From positions 248,001-312,000 of the forward strand of contig NZ_FOQM01000003.1 in assembly GCF_900113735.1 (NCBI RefSeq): DNA of 64,000 nucleotides. Direction: 5' to 3'. The DNA comes from Bradyrhizobium sp. Gha (GTDB taxonomy: Bacteria; Pseudomonadota; Alphaproteobacteria; Rhizobiales; Xanthobacteraceae). The notes beneath the pieces are model-generated. The model did not search any database. It saw nothing but the letters and a program-made list of their open reading frames with translations, and was not told where the DNA came from. Positions 16,826-25,738 of the stretch are shown one piece after another; the stretch's first letter is position 1; each line of letters starts with the position of its first letter. The position numbers and the translations under genes are program-made.

Positions 16826-17821
16826 ATGAATCAAGTGAAGCGGCGAGACGTCTTGGCCCTGCTCGGAAGCGTGCCAGCGGCATGGCCGCTGCTCACCTTC
16901 GCCGAGGCGCCCGAACGCATGCGGCGGATCGGTGTCGTGATGGCCTACGCGGAGGAGGACCCCAACGGGCAGATACAGATCGGGGCCTTCCGAGAACATC
17001 TACCGAAACTTGGTTGGATCGAGGGCAGCAATGTCACCATTGACGTTCGATATGCAAGGGGTGATCCGGCGCGCGCTCGGGAAATGGCTGCCGAGTTGCT
17101 CCGGCAGAGGCTCGACTTGATTGTGTCCAATTCCAACCTGGTCACTACCATACTTCAGACGCAGGTCCGCACGATCCCGCTTGTGTTCGTATCAGTCTCC
17201 GATCCTGTCGGTAGCGGCTTTGTCAAGGATCTGGCGAGACCGGGCGGCAACATCACCGGCTTTGCCAATTTCCCGCCTTCCATGGGAAGCAAATGGCTGG
17301 AGAAACTGCACGAGGTGGCGCCGCAGGCCGAGCGCGTCGGACTGCTTCTGCACCCGGAGCCGCCAAACCTCGGGTATCTCAAGTCGGCTCAAGAGGCAGC
17401 GCCGTTGCTTAATTTGAGGCTGGTTGATCTCAGGGTGCATGACCGCGCCGAAATTGAAAGCGCTTTCACGACATTTGTAGGCGACGCTCGCAGCGGTTTG
17501 ATCGTCGCGCCCAATATCGTTAGCTTCGCGAATAGCGCTCTCATTGTAGCGTTGGCCGCGAAGTATCGGTTGCCCTCGATTTATCCGTTTGCTTTTTTTG
17601 CCAGGGAGGGTGGGCTGATTTCTTACGGGTTCGACGAGCGCGAGCAATTTCGGCAAGGCGCCGTCTATGTCGATAAGATCCTAAGGGGCGCAAAGCCCGC
17701 CGAACTACCTGTGCAGTATCCGACGAAATTCGAGATTGTGGTCAATCTCAAGACCGCGAAAGCGCTTGGGCTTGATGTGCCTTTGCAAGTTCAGCAATTC
17801 GCCGACACCATCATCGAATGA
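16826..17821 (+). CDS. ABC transporter substrate-binding protein (TrpX/ABC_sub_bind type)
   Basis: 331 residues. The N-terminus MNQVKRRDVLALLGSVPAAW resembles a Tat-like signal (RR then hydrophobic). The mature protein is a two-lobe periplasmic binding protein: RRIGVVMAYAEEDPNG, LVFVSVSDPVGSGFVKDLARP, NITGFANFPPSMGSKWLE, and the family-typical end VNLKTAKALGLDVPLQVQQF. Many such orphan binding proteins exist in Bradyrhizobium without linked permease genes, as here. Ligand unknown (tryptophan for the streptococcal relative). Confidence 0.85.
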   Translation: MNQVKRRDVLALLGSVPAAWPLLTFAEAPERMRRIGVVMAYAEEDPNGQIQIGAFREHLPKLGWIEGSNVTIDVRYARGDPARAREMAAELLRQRLDLIVSNSNLVTTILQTQVRTIPLVFVSVSDPVGSGFVKDLARPGGNITGFANFPPSMGSKWLEKLHEVAPQAERVGLLLHPEPPNLGYLKSAQEAAPLLNLRLVDLRVHDRAEIESAFTTFVGDARSGLIVAPNIVSFANSALIVALAAKYRLPSIYPFAFFAREGGLISYGFDEREQFRQGAVYVDKILRGAKPAELPVQYPTKFEIVVNLKTAKALGLDVPLQVQQFADTIIE

Positions 17822-18227
17822 GCCGGTCCAGCAATAGCAACCAACGTGATCGAAGGGCGCGACGTCGCCTACTGGCCCATCGCTGCCGCGTCCCACGGCC
17901 GAGAATATGTCGGCTGTCAGGGGTAGACAGGACCTAACTTAAACCGGGCCAAACCGTCGCGATTGACCCAAACCCGACATCGGTCGGGTCGAAATTCCTG
18001 CTGCGCCTTGAGTTGATACGTGAACCTCGCAGCAGCCGAACCATACTCACATTCATGGACGCTAATATTGGTTCGGGGACAGCAAGGAGAGTGTGCCGTG
18101 CTGGTCTGGCGTTGGATTTCGCTGATCGCCGCGAGGGGCTTTGGCTGATGCCATTGCTGGCGCAGGAGCGCGGTCTCGTTAGGCCGACTCATTACGACAT
18201 CGTATTGATGAAAAGTAAGGAGGGAAC
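17822..18227. other. Gene-free stretch
   Basis: 406 bases between the binding protein and the next secreted protein. Short frames exist but show no start site, composition or motif to support them. Nothing recognisable. Confidence 0.5.
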
Positions 18228-18821
18228 ATGCGCAAATCCGTCCGTGGTACCTTTGTCGCCGTGCTAGGTGTTGCCTTTATCGGTGCAACCCTCAGACCAA
18301 TTGCAGCAGAAGAGCCTTACAAGGCTCAACTCGACACCTTGCGAAAATCGCTGGAGAAATATCAGGACTACAAGGCAGCCGTGCGCGACCGCTACCTGTC
18401 GACGGTGGGCTGCGTGCACTATTCCGGGGAGAAAGTACCGCACCGCATGGAGTATGCCAAAGGCGCTATGGGAGTGCACTTTGCCAATGTCACAGTGCAG
18501 GGCGCTCCTGATCCGATGAAGCCCAACGTATTGATCTACGAACCCGTGGGCAAGGAATTGAAGCTCGTGGCTGTCGAGTGGCTGGTGCCTCTAACGGCCG
18601 ATACCAAGCAGCGCCCCTCTCTCTTCGACCAGCCCTTCATGGGCCCGATGGAAGGACACTGGCCGCTCATTCCAAAGGAGTTTGTACATTATGATCTGCA
18701 TGCCTGGTTGTTCAAGGAGAACCCGCTCGGCATCTTTGCGCCCACCAATCCGAATGTTAGCTGCGAGGGCTACGACTTTTCCCTGCTGGAAGAGCCGACC
18801 ATGATGGTGCCGGGCCCATAA
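18228..18821 (+). CDS. Secreted hypothetical protein (197 aa)
   Basis: AAGGAGGG precedes ATG 18228. The signal peptide MRKSVRGTFVAVLGVAFIGA is followed by EEPYKAQLDTLRKSLEKYQD, GCVHYSGEKVPHRMEYAKGA, NVLIYEPVGKELKLVAVEW, HWPLIPKEFVHYDLHAWLF and NPNVSCEGYDF. The His, Trp and acidic residues around GHWPLIPKEFVHYDLHAW are striking, and two cysteines could pair. No family was recognised; a periplasmic location is inferred. It is not part of an evident operon. Confidence 0.75.
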   Translation: MRKSVRGTFVAVLGVAFIGATLRPIAAEEPYKAQLDTLRKSLEKYQDYKAAVRDRYLSTVGCVHYSGEKVPHRMEYAKGAMGVHFANVTVQGAPDPMKPNVLIYEPVGKELKLVAVEWLVPLTADTKQRPSLFDQPFMGPMEGHWPLIPKEFVHYDLHAWLFKENPLGIFAPTNPNVSCEGYDFSLLEEPTMMVPGP

Positions 18822-18936
18822 ACAAATCACGAGGTCAGCTTGGCCCATAGCCGACGCAGATCGATGCCGGCTGTTCGGCCGCCGTTGGAGCAGAGCAGGC
18901 CTGGCAGATTGATGCGTACCGATTTGCGCGCACAGA

Positions 18937-18960
18937 AAATGGCCCCTTGCGGGGCCATTT
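18937..18960. terminator. Hairpin terminator, probably bidirectional
   Basis: A perfect 10-base stem (aaatggcccc / ggggccattt) with a 4-base loop lies 17 bases past the stop of the leftward His-rich gene and about 115 bases past the rightward gene. The flanking T/A runs are short. Confidence 0.6.
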
Positions 18961-18977
18961 CCAGTTTGCGTTGCGCA

Positions 18978-19196
18978 TTAGTCCCAGTGGCGATGATGAC
19001 GCTTGATCACCACGACATTGTCGCGATGGTGCCAGCCGCGATGCCAGCCGTAGTCACGATGCTCGCGGAATTCGGCGCGGGCGCCGTACGGGCCGTGATG
19101 GCCGTGCTTGACGATCACAGTCTCAGCACTTGCCAGCGTCGGCGCCGCAACCGCGAGCGCACCCAGGGCGGCAACGACATAACCAAGCTTCTTCAT
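18978..19196 (-). CDS. Small secreted histidine-rich protein
   Basis: 72 residues starting MKKLGYVVAALGALAVAAPT; GGAGGACATC immediately precedes this ATG, and an upstream ATG five codons earlier is less well placed. After the signal peptide the mature peptide (about 45 residues) has roughly eleven histidines in clusters (VKHGHHGPYG, HRGWHHRD, KRHHRHW), suggesting Ni, Zn or Cu binding. An exact EcfG promoter at 19227-19251 predicts general-stress induction. No family recognised. Confidence 0.75.
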   Translation of the reverse strand: MKKLGYVVAALGALAVAAPTLASAETVIVKHGHHGPYGARAEFREHRDYGWHRGWHHRDNVVVIKRHHRHWD

Positions 19197-19226
19197 GATG
19201 TCCTCCTCCAATCGAATGCAAATTTA

Positions 19227-19251
19227 AACGGCGCATACGCATGAACGTTCC
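19227..19251 (-). promoter_or_regulatory. EcfG general-stress promoter (exact consensus)
   Basis: Minus-strand GGAAC (19251-19247), 16-base spacer, CGTT (19230-19227), 30 bases upstream of the histidine-rich protein start. Confidence 0.75.
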
Positions 19252-19301
19252 GGAGGAACGGGAAGAGAATTCTGAATGGATGTTCAGGATCAAAACAATC
19301 G

Positions 19302-19754
19302 TCAATCGCAGCGCTGCTGCGGAGGCGTGGGCGCGCCGGTCTTGACGTATGTGCCGTCCTTGATCGTGTACTCGCCGCGTTCGCTGCGATTGTAGATCGC
19401 GCGCAGGGTGCCGTCGTTCGAAAGCATCAGTCCGAATTCGCGCGTCTGCCGAAGCGAGGGGAAATAGACCATCACATTGAGCAGGCCTTCGGCGTCGACC
19501 GTGGCGGCCACCACCTCGTTTTCGTCCTTGGCGTCGCCGAAATTGCGCCGGTACATCACCCGGCCGTCCTTGCGGATTTCGTAAGTCAGCAGCGCGCCCT
19601 TGTCGCGGTCCGGCCTGACGGCACAGTCGACCGCCCACGAGCCGAGGAGGCCCCATTGCTCGACCGTCGCCGCGAGCGTCTCGGCATGCGCGAGCGGCGC
19701 GAACGCGATCCAAAGCACCGCCGCCGTGGTCCAGCGGCTCAAACAACACGTCAT
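19302..19754 (-). CDS. Secreted hypothetical protein (150 aa)
   Basis: Signal peptide MTCCLSRWTTAAVLWIAFAP ending around AHA, then a probable beta-rich domain: GSWAVDCAVRPDRDKGALLT, YEIRKDGRVMYRRNFGD, LLNVMVYFPSLRQTREFG, GEYTIKDGTYVKTG, and a Cys-Asp end. Two mature cysteines (DCAV and the final RCD) may form a disulphide. The repeated G-x-Y/W strands recall lipocalin-like or calycin folds, but this is only a guess. Function unknown. Confidence 0.7.
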   Translation of the reverse strand: MTCCLSRWTTAAVLWIAFAPLAHAETLAATVEQWGLLGSWAVDCAVRPDRDKGALLTYEIRKDGRVMYRRNFGDAKDENEVVAATVDAEGLLNVMVYFPSLRQTREFGLMLSNDGTLRAIYNRSERGEYTIKDGTYVKTGAPTPPQQRCD

Positions 19755-19814
19755 GTCCGGAAAAGCCCCGCCTCGAAGAATTCCAAAGTGTATATCCCGA
19801 CGCGGTCGCGACCT

Positions 19815-21047
19815 CTAGGCGCGCTTCTCGACATTGGCGCTGCGCGCCGGCACGCCGAACTCCTTGCGGCAGACCTCGGCGAGCACCGCGACGCCCTCGC
19901 GGATCTGCTGATGCGAGGGGCTCCCAAAGCACATCCGGAGGCGCGAGCCGGCGTAAGCCTTGTTGGTCGACCACTCCGGTCCGGGATTGATCGCGACGCC
20001 TGCGGCGAGCGCAGCCTTGTGGAGTTTGAGCGTATCGACCTGGTCGGGCAGCTTCAGCCAGAGGAAGATGCCGCCCTTCGGCTCCTCGAATTCGGCCGCG
20101 GTCCCGAACTGTTCGTTGAGGGCTTCCATCAGCGTCTCGAGCTTGCCGCGTAGCGCTTTCGTCAGCGTCGGCACATGGCTCGCGAAATGCTGAACGCAAT
20201 AGGTGCCGAGCACCATCTGCTCCAGCGCCCCGGAGCCTGCATCCGTCTTCAACGCCAGCATTCGGGACATCGCATCCCAGGGTGCCACGATGAAGCCGAC
20301 GCGCAGCGCCGGCGCGATCGACTTCGAGAACGAGCCGATATGGATCACGCCGCCGTGCTGGCTCATCGCGTAAATCGCCGGTGGCCGTTGTCCCGACCAC
20401 ACCAGATCGCTGTAGCAATCGTCCTCGAAGACGGGGACGCCGTACTCGGCGGACAGTCGCAGCAACTCGGCGCGGCGCGTCTCCGGCATGATGGTGCCGG
20501 TCGGATTCTGCACGGTCGGAATGGTGTAGATGTATTTCGGCCGGATGCCGCGGTTCTTCAGCTCCGCCAGCGCCGCGGCCAGCACGTCCATGCGCATGCC
20601 GTGCTCGTCGAGGGGAACGCCGACGGCGTTGACGCCCAGCCGTGCGAGCCGGTCGAGCGACCCTTGATAGGTCTCCTGCTCGACGATCACGGTGTCGCCG
20701 CGCGCCAACAGCGTGTTGTTGACGAGGTCGAGCGCCTGCAGCGAGCCGGAGACGATCATGAGGTCGTCGACCGTGCAGCTGATGCCGGCATCGCGCTTCA
20801 GTTTCGTCACCAGGAATTCGCGTAGCGGCACGTAGCCCTGGGGCCCATGCGCCAGTCCGTAGGTGGCGAGCGAACGGCCCTCGCGTTGCAGGGCCAGACT
20901 GGCGGCCTCGATCAGCTCATCGAGCGGCACCTGCTCGGAATCGTTGTTGCCGCCGACGAAGCTGTATTTGGCGAGGCCCGTCCAGCGAGCAGAGGGGGCC
21001 GGCAGCCCTGCGGGAAACAGGGGCCCGAAATCGAAGCTGGACGTCAT
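19815..21047 (-). CDS. PLP-dependent aminotransferase, fold type I (2-aminoadipate/MocR-like)
   Basis: 410 residues starting MTSSFDFGPLFPAGLPAPSA; an in-frame ATG 34 codons upstream adds unrelated sequence. Features: IVSGSLQALDLVNNTLLARG, PTVQNPTGTIMPE (substrate/PLP Asn), FEDDCYSDLVW (the PLP ring Asp and Tyr) and the Schiff-base lysine in IHIGSFSKSIAPALRVGF. It matches the aminotransferase half of MocR regulators but has no winged-helix domain, as in 2-aminoadipate transaminases (LysN type). Cytosolic. The amino donor and acceptor are not determinable. Single leftward gene. Confidence 0.9.
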   Translation of the reverse strand: MTSSFDFGPLFPAGLPAPSARWTGLAKYSFVGGNNDSEQVPLDELIEAASLALQREGRSLATYGLAHGPQGYVPLREFLVTKLKRDAGISCTVDDLMIVSGSLQALDLVNNTLLARGDTVIVEQETYQGSLDRLARLGVNAVGVPLDEHGMRMDVLAAALAELKNRGIRPKYIYTIPTVQNPTGTIMPETRRAELLRLSAEYGVPVFEDDCYSDLVWSGQRPPAIYAMSQHGGVIHIGSFSKSIAPALRVGFIVAPWDAMSRMLALKTDAGSGALEQMVLGTYCVQHFASHVPTLTKALRGKLETLMEALNEQFGTAAEFEEPKGGIFLWLKLPDQVDTLKLHKAALAAGVAINPGPEWSTNKAYAGSRLRMCFGSPSHQQIREGVAVLAEVCRKEFGVPARSANVEKRA

Positions 21048-21280
21048 GGGAGCGTTCCTCGTTGTTTTTATTGAGCGCCCGGCCTGGTTCCGGCCGGGCG
21101 CTGCGATTTCGATGATGTCATCATGCCAGTGTTTTGCCCGACGCGTCAAACGGAATTCGTAAAATCAGCATTTGCGCCGTGCGCGGCCGATAGGCCGTTG
21201 ATTTTGTAGATCCGGCTACTGTGCATGGGGTTGTTTTTGTGCTTTCGATGGGGGCCGCGACAGCGCTCGCTCGAGCTGCT

Positions 21281-21808
21281 TTACTTTTTGCCGACGGTCC
21301 GGGTCGGGCGTCCCTGGCTGATGAAAGCGTAATGCGCATTGGCGACGCCGCCGACCATCAAGGCCTCGACCGCCGGCTCGGCGATCTCGCCGGTGGCGGC
21401 CCAGTCGACGATGAAATTGGCCCCGGTCCCGCCGCGCACGTCATCGGTCGGAATGAAGATCGAGATGGTGGCGAGCGGCTTCACGGCGACCGGCGCCTTC
21501 AGATAGCTCTCGACCTGCTTGCCGGCGGTGTCGAAATAGGCGATGCGCCTGACCACCAGTGCTTGCGTCTCGGACGCATTGTGGACGCTCAGCGTCACCG
21601 AAAAATCGACCCGCAGCCTGCCCTGGCTCATCGCGACGCTGGAATAGGCCGGCACGTAGAAGCCGCCGGTCACAGCGAGTTGCTCATTCGGCATGGCTTG
21701 AAGCGAATCGGCGAAAGTCTGTTCGAGGTTCACTTTGGGCTGGGCGGAGGCTTGCCCGGCGAAGGCGAGCGGGCATAGCAGCATTGCGGTGGCGAGAGCC
21801 GCCTGCAT
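21281..21808 (-). CDS. DUF3124 secreted protein
   Basis: 175 residues from MQAALATAMLLCPLAFAGQA, which forms a good signal peptide; a 30-codon upstream extension is poor. The mature region fits DUF3124: GGFYVPAYSSVAMSQGR, VDFSVTLSVHNASETQALVV, RRIAYFDTAGKQVESYL, TISIFIPTDDVRGGTGANF. This is a small beta-sandwich-like periplasmic domain of unknown role. It diverges from ribBX across a 358-base gap. Confidence 0.8.
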   Translation of the reverse strand: MQAALATAMLLCPLAFAGQASAQPKVNLEQTFADSLQAMPNEQLAVTGGFYVPAYSSVAMSQGRLRVDFSVTLSVHNASETQALVVRRIAYFDTAGKQVESYLKAPVAVKPLATISIFIPTDDVRGGTGANFIVDWAATGEIAEPAVEALMVGGVANAHYAFISQGRPTRTVGKK

Positions 21809-22166
21809 CTGACGAATTGCTCGTTTGCCGCGCGGCACCCGGTCTCTAGGGGGCGGCAAAACGGACCAACCTGGCATGCACGAGCTCATTCGCGACACTC
21901 TCTGTATCCTGTCTGCCCGGATGCCGGGCCTGCTCGCCCATTCTCCCCGGGCAACCGCTGATCCTGCCCTACCTTATCGCCGGCCTCCGCACAGGTCCAT
22001 TCGGCGCCGGCCGGATCGCGTCGCGGCCTCTTCGATGCAAGCCTGAAGGCCCGTCCGACAGCGGCCCGCGGGCATATGCGGTTGCAGCCAGGACACTAGC
22101 GCTTCGGCCCAAGTCCGGCTAAGGCGTCCGTCAAGCCTCCGGCCCATAACCGATAGAGATTGGGAA
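21809..22166. other. Divergent intergenic region
   Basis: 358 bases between DUF3124 (leftward) and ribBX (rightward). An FMN riboswitch was looked for upstream of ribBX and its conserved segments were not found. No gene seen. Confidence 0.5.
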
Positions 22167-23243
22167 ATGCCCGATACCGTCCAGGAAGTCCTGCAGGCCT
22201 TTGCCCGAGGCGAACTCGTCGTGGTGACCGACGACGATGATCGCGAGGGTGAGGGCGATCTGATCGTTGCCGCCTCATTCTGCACGGCGGAAAAGATGGC
22301 CTTCATCATCCGCCATACCTCCGGCATCGTGTGCGCGCCAATCACCACCGAGGACGCGCGCCGGTTGCGGCTCGATCCGATGGTCGCCCACAACGATTCC
22401 GCCCACACCACCGCATTCACGGTCTCGATCGACTACAAGCCTGACGGCGGCACCGGCATTTCGGCGGAGGAGCGCGCCTCCTGCTGCCGCGCGCTGTCCA
22501 ACCCCAATGCGGGCGCCAACGACTTCGCCCGTCCCGGCCACATTTTCCCGCTGATCGCCAAGGATGGTGGCGTCCTGCTGCGCTCCGGCCATACCGAGGC
22601 GGCGGTCGATCTCTGCAAGCTCTCAGGGCTTCCGCCGGTCGGCGTCATCAGCGAGTTGATGAACGACGACGGCAGCGTGATGAAGGGCGAGCAGGTCGCG
22701 CAGTTCGCCGCCAGGCACAAGCTGAAGCACGTCACAATCGCCGACATGATCGCTTACCGGCAGGCGCGCGAAAAGCTGATCGAGCGGGTCGCGACGTTCA
22801 CGACCGAAAGCCCGATCGGGCCGCTCCAGGGCTACGCCTATCGTTCGCCGTTCGATTCCATCGCCCATGTTGCCTTCGTCTATAACGGCGTCGGCGACGG
22901 CAAGAACGTGCTGACGCGCTTTCACAAGCCGAATATCGTCAAGGACACGTTTACCGGCCACAAGCGCATGGCGGTCGTGCTCGAGCACTTCAAGAAATCC
23001 GGTCGCGGTGTGCTGGTCTATCTGCGCGACGGCGCGGCCGGCGTTCCCGTGTCGCCGCTGCCGGACGAGACGCAGACCGAGGCCGACCGCAACCGCCAGT
23101 GGCGCGAGGTTGGCGTCGGCGCGCAGATCCTGCGCGATCTCGGCGTCACCTCCATCCGCCATCTCACCTCGTCGGTGCACGACTACAAGGGCCTCTCGGG
23201 CTTCGGGATCGAGATCGTCGCCAACGAGCAGCTCGAAAGCTGA
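22167..23243 (+). CDS. ribBX: 3,4-dihydroxy-2-butanone-4-phosphate synthase with degenerate GTP cyclohydrolase II domain (RibBX)
   Basis: 358 residues. The N-terminal RibB domain (1-205) is intact: DDDDREGEGDLIVAASFC, the SGIVCAPI strand, GHIFPLIAKDGGVLLRSGHT and HTEAAVDLCKLSGL, covering the metal-binding Glu/His and ribulose-5-phosphate site. The C-terminal part (about 210-358) has the overall shape of GTP cyclohydrolase II (ATFTTESPIGPLQGYAYR, GRGVLVYLRDG, DLGVTSIRHLTSS) but lacks the three zinc cysteines and catalytic residues. This arrangement was named RibBX in Bradyrhizobium ORS285, where it matters for persistence in host plants. It supplies the four-carbon precursor of riboflavin in the cytosol. 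No riboflavin operon is nearby. Confidence 0.88.
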   Translation: MPDTVQEVLQAFARGELVVVTDDDDREGEGDLIVAASFCTAEKMAFIIRHTSGIVCAPITTEDARRLRLDPMVAHNDSAHTTAFTVSIDYKPDGGTGISAEERASCCRALSNPNAGANDFARPGHIFPLIAKDGGVLLRSGHTEAAVDLCKLSGLPPVGVISELMNDDGSVMKGEQVAQFAARHKLKHVTIADMIAYRQAREKLIERVATFTTESPIGPLQGYAYRSPFDSIAHVAFVYNGVGDGKNVLTRFHKPNIVKDTFTGHKRMAVVLEHFKKSGRGVLVYLRDGAAGVPVSPLPDETQTEADRNRQWREVGVGAQILRDLGVTSIRHLTSSVHDYKGLSGFGIEIVANEQLES

Positions 23244-23250
23244 CAGGCGG

Positions 23251-23288
23251 CGTCATTCCGGCTCGCGCTTTGCGCGCCCGGAATGACG
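23251..23288. repeat. Inverted repeat / possible terminator after ribBX
   Basis: cgtcattccgg at 23251-23261 is matched by ccggaatgacg at 23278-23288 around a GC-rich loop, 8 bases past the stop codon. This is a common Bradyrhizobium palindrome and may also end the ribBX transcript. Confidence 0.6.
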
Positions 23289-23373
23289 AGACGAGGATGT
23301 AATTGCACTTGTTGCCGCGGCGTTTTAATTTGTGCGGCAATTTCTTGACGGAACCAGACCGAAAGGACGTTTC

Positions 23374-24588
23374 ATGAGCGTGCGCCCTCAGACCAAGGAC
23401 AAGCCGGCTGCGGCCTCCTTCCAGTGGGACGATCCGTTCCTGCTCGACGAGCAGTTGACCGAAGACGAGCGCATGGTGCGGGACACGGCGCGTGCCTACG
23501 CCCAGGACAAGCTGCTGCCGCGGGTCACCAAAGCCTATCTGGAAGAGACGACCGACCGCGAGATATTCAACGAGATGGGCGAGCTCGGTCTCATCGGCAT
23601 CACGCTGCCTGAGGAATATGGCTGCGCCAATGCGAGCTACGTGGCTTACGGCCTCGTCGCGCGCGAGATCGAGCGGGTCGATTCCGGATATCGCTCGATG
23701 AACTCGGTGCAGTCTTCGCTGGTGATGTACCCGATCTACGCCTATGGCGACGACAGCCAGCGCAAGAAGTACCTGCCCAAGCTCGCCAGCGGCGAGTGGG
23801 TTGGCTGCTTCGGCCTGACCGAGCCCGATGCCGGCTCCGATCCGGCCGGCATGAAGACCCGCGCCGAGAAAGTCTCGGACGGCTACCGCCTGACCGGCAG
23901 CAAGATGTGGATCTCGAACGCGCCGATCGCCGACGTCTTCGTGATCTGGGCCAAGTCGGCCGAGCACGACAACCAGATCCGCGGCTTCGTGCTGGAAAAG
24001 GGCATGAAGGGCCTCTCCGCCCCGAAGATTGGAAGCAAGCTCAGCTTGCGCGCTTCCATCACCGGCGAGGTCGTGATGGACGGCGTCGTGGTCCCCGAGA
24101 GCGCGCTGCTGCCCAACGTCTCCGGCCTCAAGGGTCCGTTCGGTTGCCTCAACCGCGCCCGCTACGGCATCTCCTGGGGCGCGCTCGGCGCGGCGGAGGA
24201 TTGCATGCACCGCGCCCGCCAGTACACGCTCGACCGCAAGCAGTTCGGCAAGCCGCTTGCCGCGACCCAGCTCGTGCAGAAGAAGCTCGCCGACATGGAG
24301 ACCGAGATCGCGCTCGGCCTTCTCGGTTCGCTGCGGGTCGGTCGCCTGATGGACGAGGGCAAGTTCGCCCCCGAGATGATCTCGATCATGAAGCGCAACA
24401 ATTGCGGCAAGGCGCTCGACATCGCTCGCGTCGCGCGCGACATGCACGGCGGCAACGGCATCTCGGCCGAGTACCACGTGATGCGCCACGTCCATAATCT
24501 CGAGACTGTCAACACCTACGAGGGCACCCACGACGTCCACGCCCTGATCCTGGGCCGCGCGATCACTGGCATTCAGGCGTTTTTCTGA
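23374..24588 (+). CDS. gcdH: Glutaryl-CoA dehydrogenase
   Basis: 404 residues from [20 protein letters not shown] (an upstream in-frame ATG is disfavoured). The family marks of glutaryl-CoA dehydrogenase are present: [20 protein letters not shown], with the arginine that binds the second carboxylate, [19 protein letters not shown], and the catalytic glutamate E383 in [17 protein letters not shown]. The FAD enzyme oxidises and decarboxylates glutaryl-CoA to crotonyl-CoA in lysine and tryptophan breakdown. No LysR regulator or CoA-transferase partner is adjacent. Confidence 0.93.
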   Translation: MSVRPQTKDKPAAASFQWDDPFLLDEQLTEDERMVRDTARAYAQDKLLPRVTKAYLEETTDREIFNEMGELGLIGITLPEEYGCANASYVAYGLVAREIERVDSGYRSMNSVQSSLVMYPIYAYGDDSQRKKYLPKLASGEWVGCFGLTEPDAGSDPAGMKTRAEKVSDGYRLTGSKMWISNAPIADVFVIWAKSAEHDNQIRGFVLEKGMKGLSAPKIGSKLSLRASITGEVVMDGVVVPESALLPNVSGLKGPFGCLNRARYGISWGALGAAEDCMHRARQYTLDRKQFGKPLAATQLVQKKLADMETEIALGLLGSLRVGRLMDEGKFAPEMISIMKRNNCGKALDIARVARDMHGGNGISAEYHVMRHVHNLETVNTYEGTHDVHALILGRAITGIQAFF

Positions 24589-24610
24589 GCAAGCTTCGCG
24601 GCTGGTTGCC

Positions 24611-24723
24611 TTGCTCCGCTGTCATCGCCCGCGAAGGCGGGCGATCCAGTATCCTAGAGACCTCGCCTTCGCCACGAACGCCACGGCGTACTGGATACCC
24701 CGCCTTCGCGGGGTATGACGGCG
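24611..24723. repeat. Palindromic intergenic repeat
   Basis: gtcatcgcccgcgaaggcgg and gatccagtat at 24620-24654 are answered by tactggataccccgccttcg and tatgacgg at 24690-24722, an imperfect palindrome of about 100 bases with internal hairpins. It is a Bradyrhizobium-type dispersed repeat between gcdH and the MBL hydrolase. Confidence 0.6.
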
Positions 24724-24754
24724 AGGGGTGGAGCAGCAGTGCATAGGAAGTCTC

Positions 24755-25672
24755 ATGTCCGACAACGATGACGTCCCGTTCAACCGCAACTTTCCGCTGA
24801 AAGCCGGCCTCGTCGAGGAAGTCCGCCCCGGAGTGCGGCGGGTGCTCTGCAACAATCCGAGCCCGTTCACCTTCACCGGCACCGTCAGCTACATCGTGGG
24901 CCAAGGCAACGTCGCGATCATCGATCCCGGTCCAGATGACGAGGCGCATGCGGCCGCGCTGCTCGATGCTGTCAGCGGCGAAACGGTGAGTCATATCTTC
25001 GTCACCCACACTCACCGCGACCACTCGCCCAACACGGGCCGGATCAAGCGGGCGACCGGCGCGCGCGTGTATGCCGAAGGCCCGCACCGCGCCTCGCGGC
25101 CGCGTTTCGAGAGCGAGAAGCACAATCCGGAATCCGGGTCTGATCGCGATTTCGTGCCCGATGTCAGGCTCGCCCATGGCGATGTCGTCGAAGGCGCCGG
25201 CTGGCGGCTCGAGGCCGTGGCCACGCCCGGCCACACCGCAAACCATCTCGCCTTCGCCTGGCCCGAGCGAAAATTCAACTTTGTCGGCGATCACGTGATG
25301 GGCTGGTCGACCTCGATCGTGGCGCCGCCCGACGGCTCGATGATCGACTACATGGACTCGCTCGAGCGGCTGGCTGCGCGCGAGGAGGATCTGTATTTCT
25401 CCGGCCATGGCCCTGAAATTCCGCACGGTCCGCGCTTCGTGCGCTTCCTGATCCGTCACCGCAAGGCGCGCGAGGCCTCGATCCTGCACCGCCTGGCCAA
25501 GGGTGAGACCGACATTCCGACCATGGTCCGCGCGATCTATATCGGCATCGATCCCAGGTTGACGACGGCCGCCGGCTACTCCGTGTTGGCGCATCTGGAG
25601 GACCTGGTCGCGCGCGGAATTGTCGCGACCGACGGCGATCCCGTGATTGGCGGGACGTACCGGATGGCTTGA
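24755..25672 (+). CDS. Metallo-beta-lactamase-fold hydrolase (LACTB2-like)
   Basis: 305 residues from MSDNDDVPFNRNFPLKAGLV. The zinc-binding motif T-H-T-H-R-D-H is at 84-90, with later ligands in ATPGHTANHLAF, FVGDHVMGW and LYFSGHGPEI. A C-terminal winged-helix-like tail (REASILHRLAKGETDIPTMV, TAAGYSVLAHLEDL) is typical of LACTB2-type hydrolases. These enzymes cleave thioesters, esters or RNA; the substrate is not known here. Cytosolic. Confidence 0.88.
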   Translation: MSDNDDVPFNRNFPLKAGLVEEVRPGVRRVLCNNPSPFTFTGTVSYIVGQGNVAIIDPGPDDEAHAAALLDAVSGETVSHIFVTHTHRDHSPNTGRIKRATGARVYAEGPHRASRPRFESEKHNPESGSDRDFVPDVRLAHGDVVEGAGWRLEAVATPGHTANHLAFAWPERKFNFVGDHVMGWSTSIVAPPDGSMIDYMDSLERLAAREEDLYFSGHGPEIPHGPRFVRFLIRHRKAREASILHRLAKGETDIPTMVRAIYIGIDPRLTTAAGYSVLAHLEDLVARGIVATDGDPVIGGTYRMA

Positions 25673-25738
25673 GGCGAGTGGCGAATAGGAAGTGGCGAAT
25701 ACGAGCGCTTTCACTCGCTGTTCGCGAGTCGTCATTCG

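Noticed and set aside
18013-18267. An 84-codon frame before the secreted protein
   Set aside because: It overlaps the well-started gene at 18228 and has no ribosome-binding site or recognisable sequence.
22000-22166. Possible FMN riboswitch before ribBX
   Set aside because: The conserved RFN segments could not be found.
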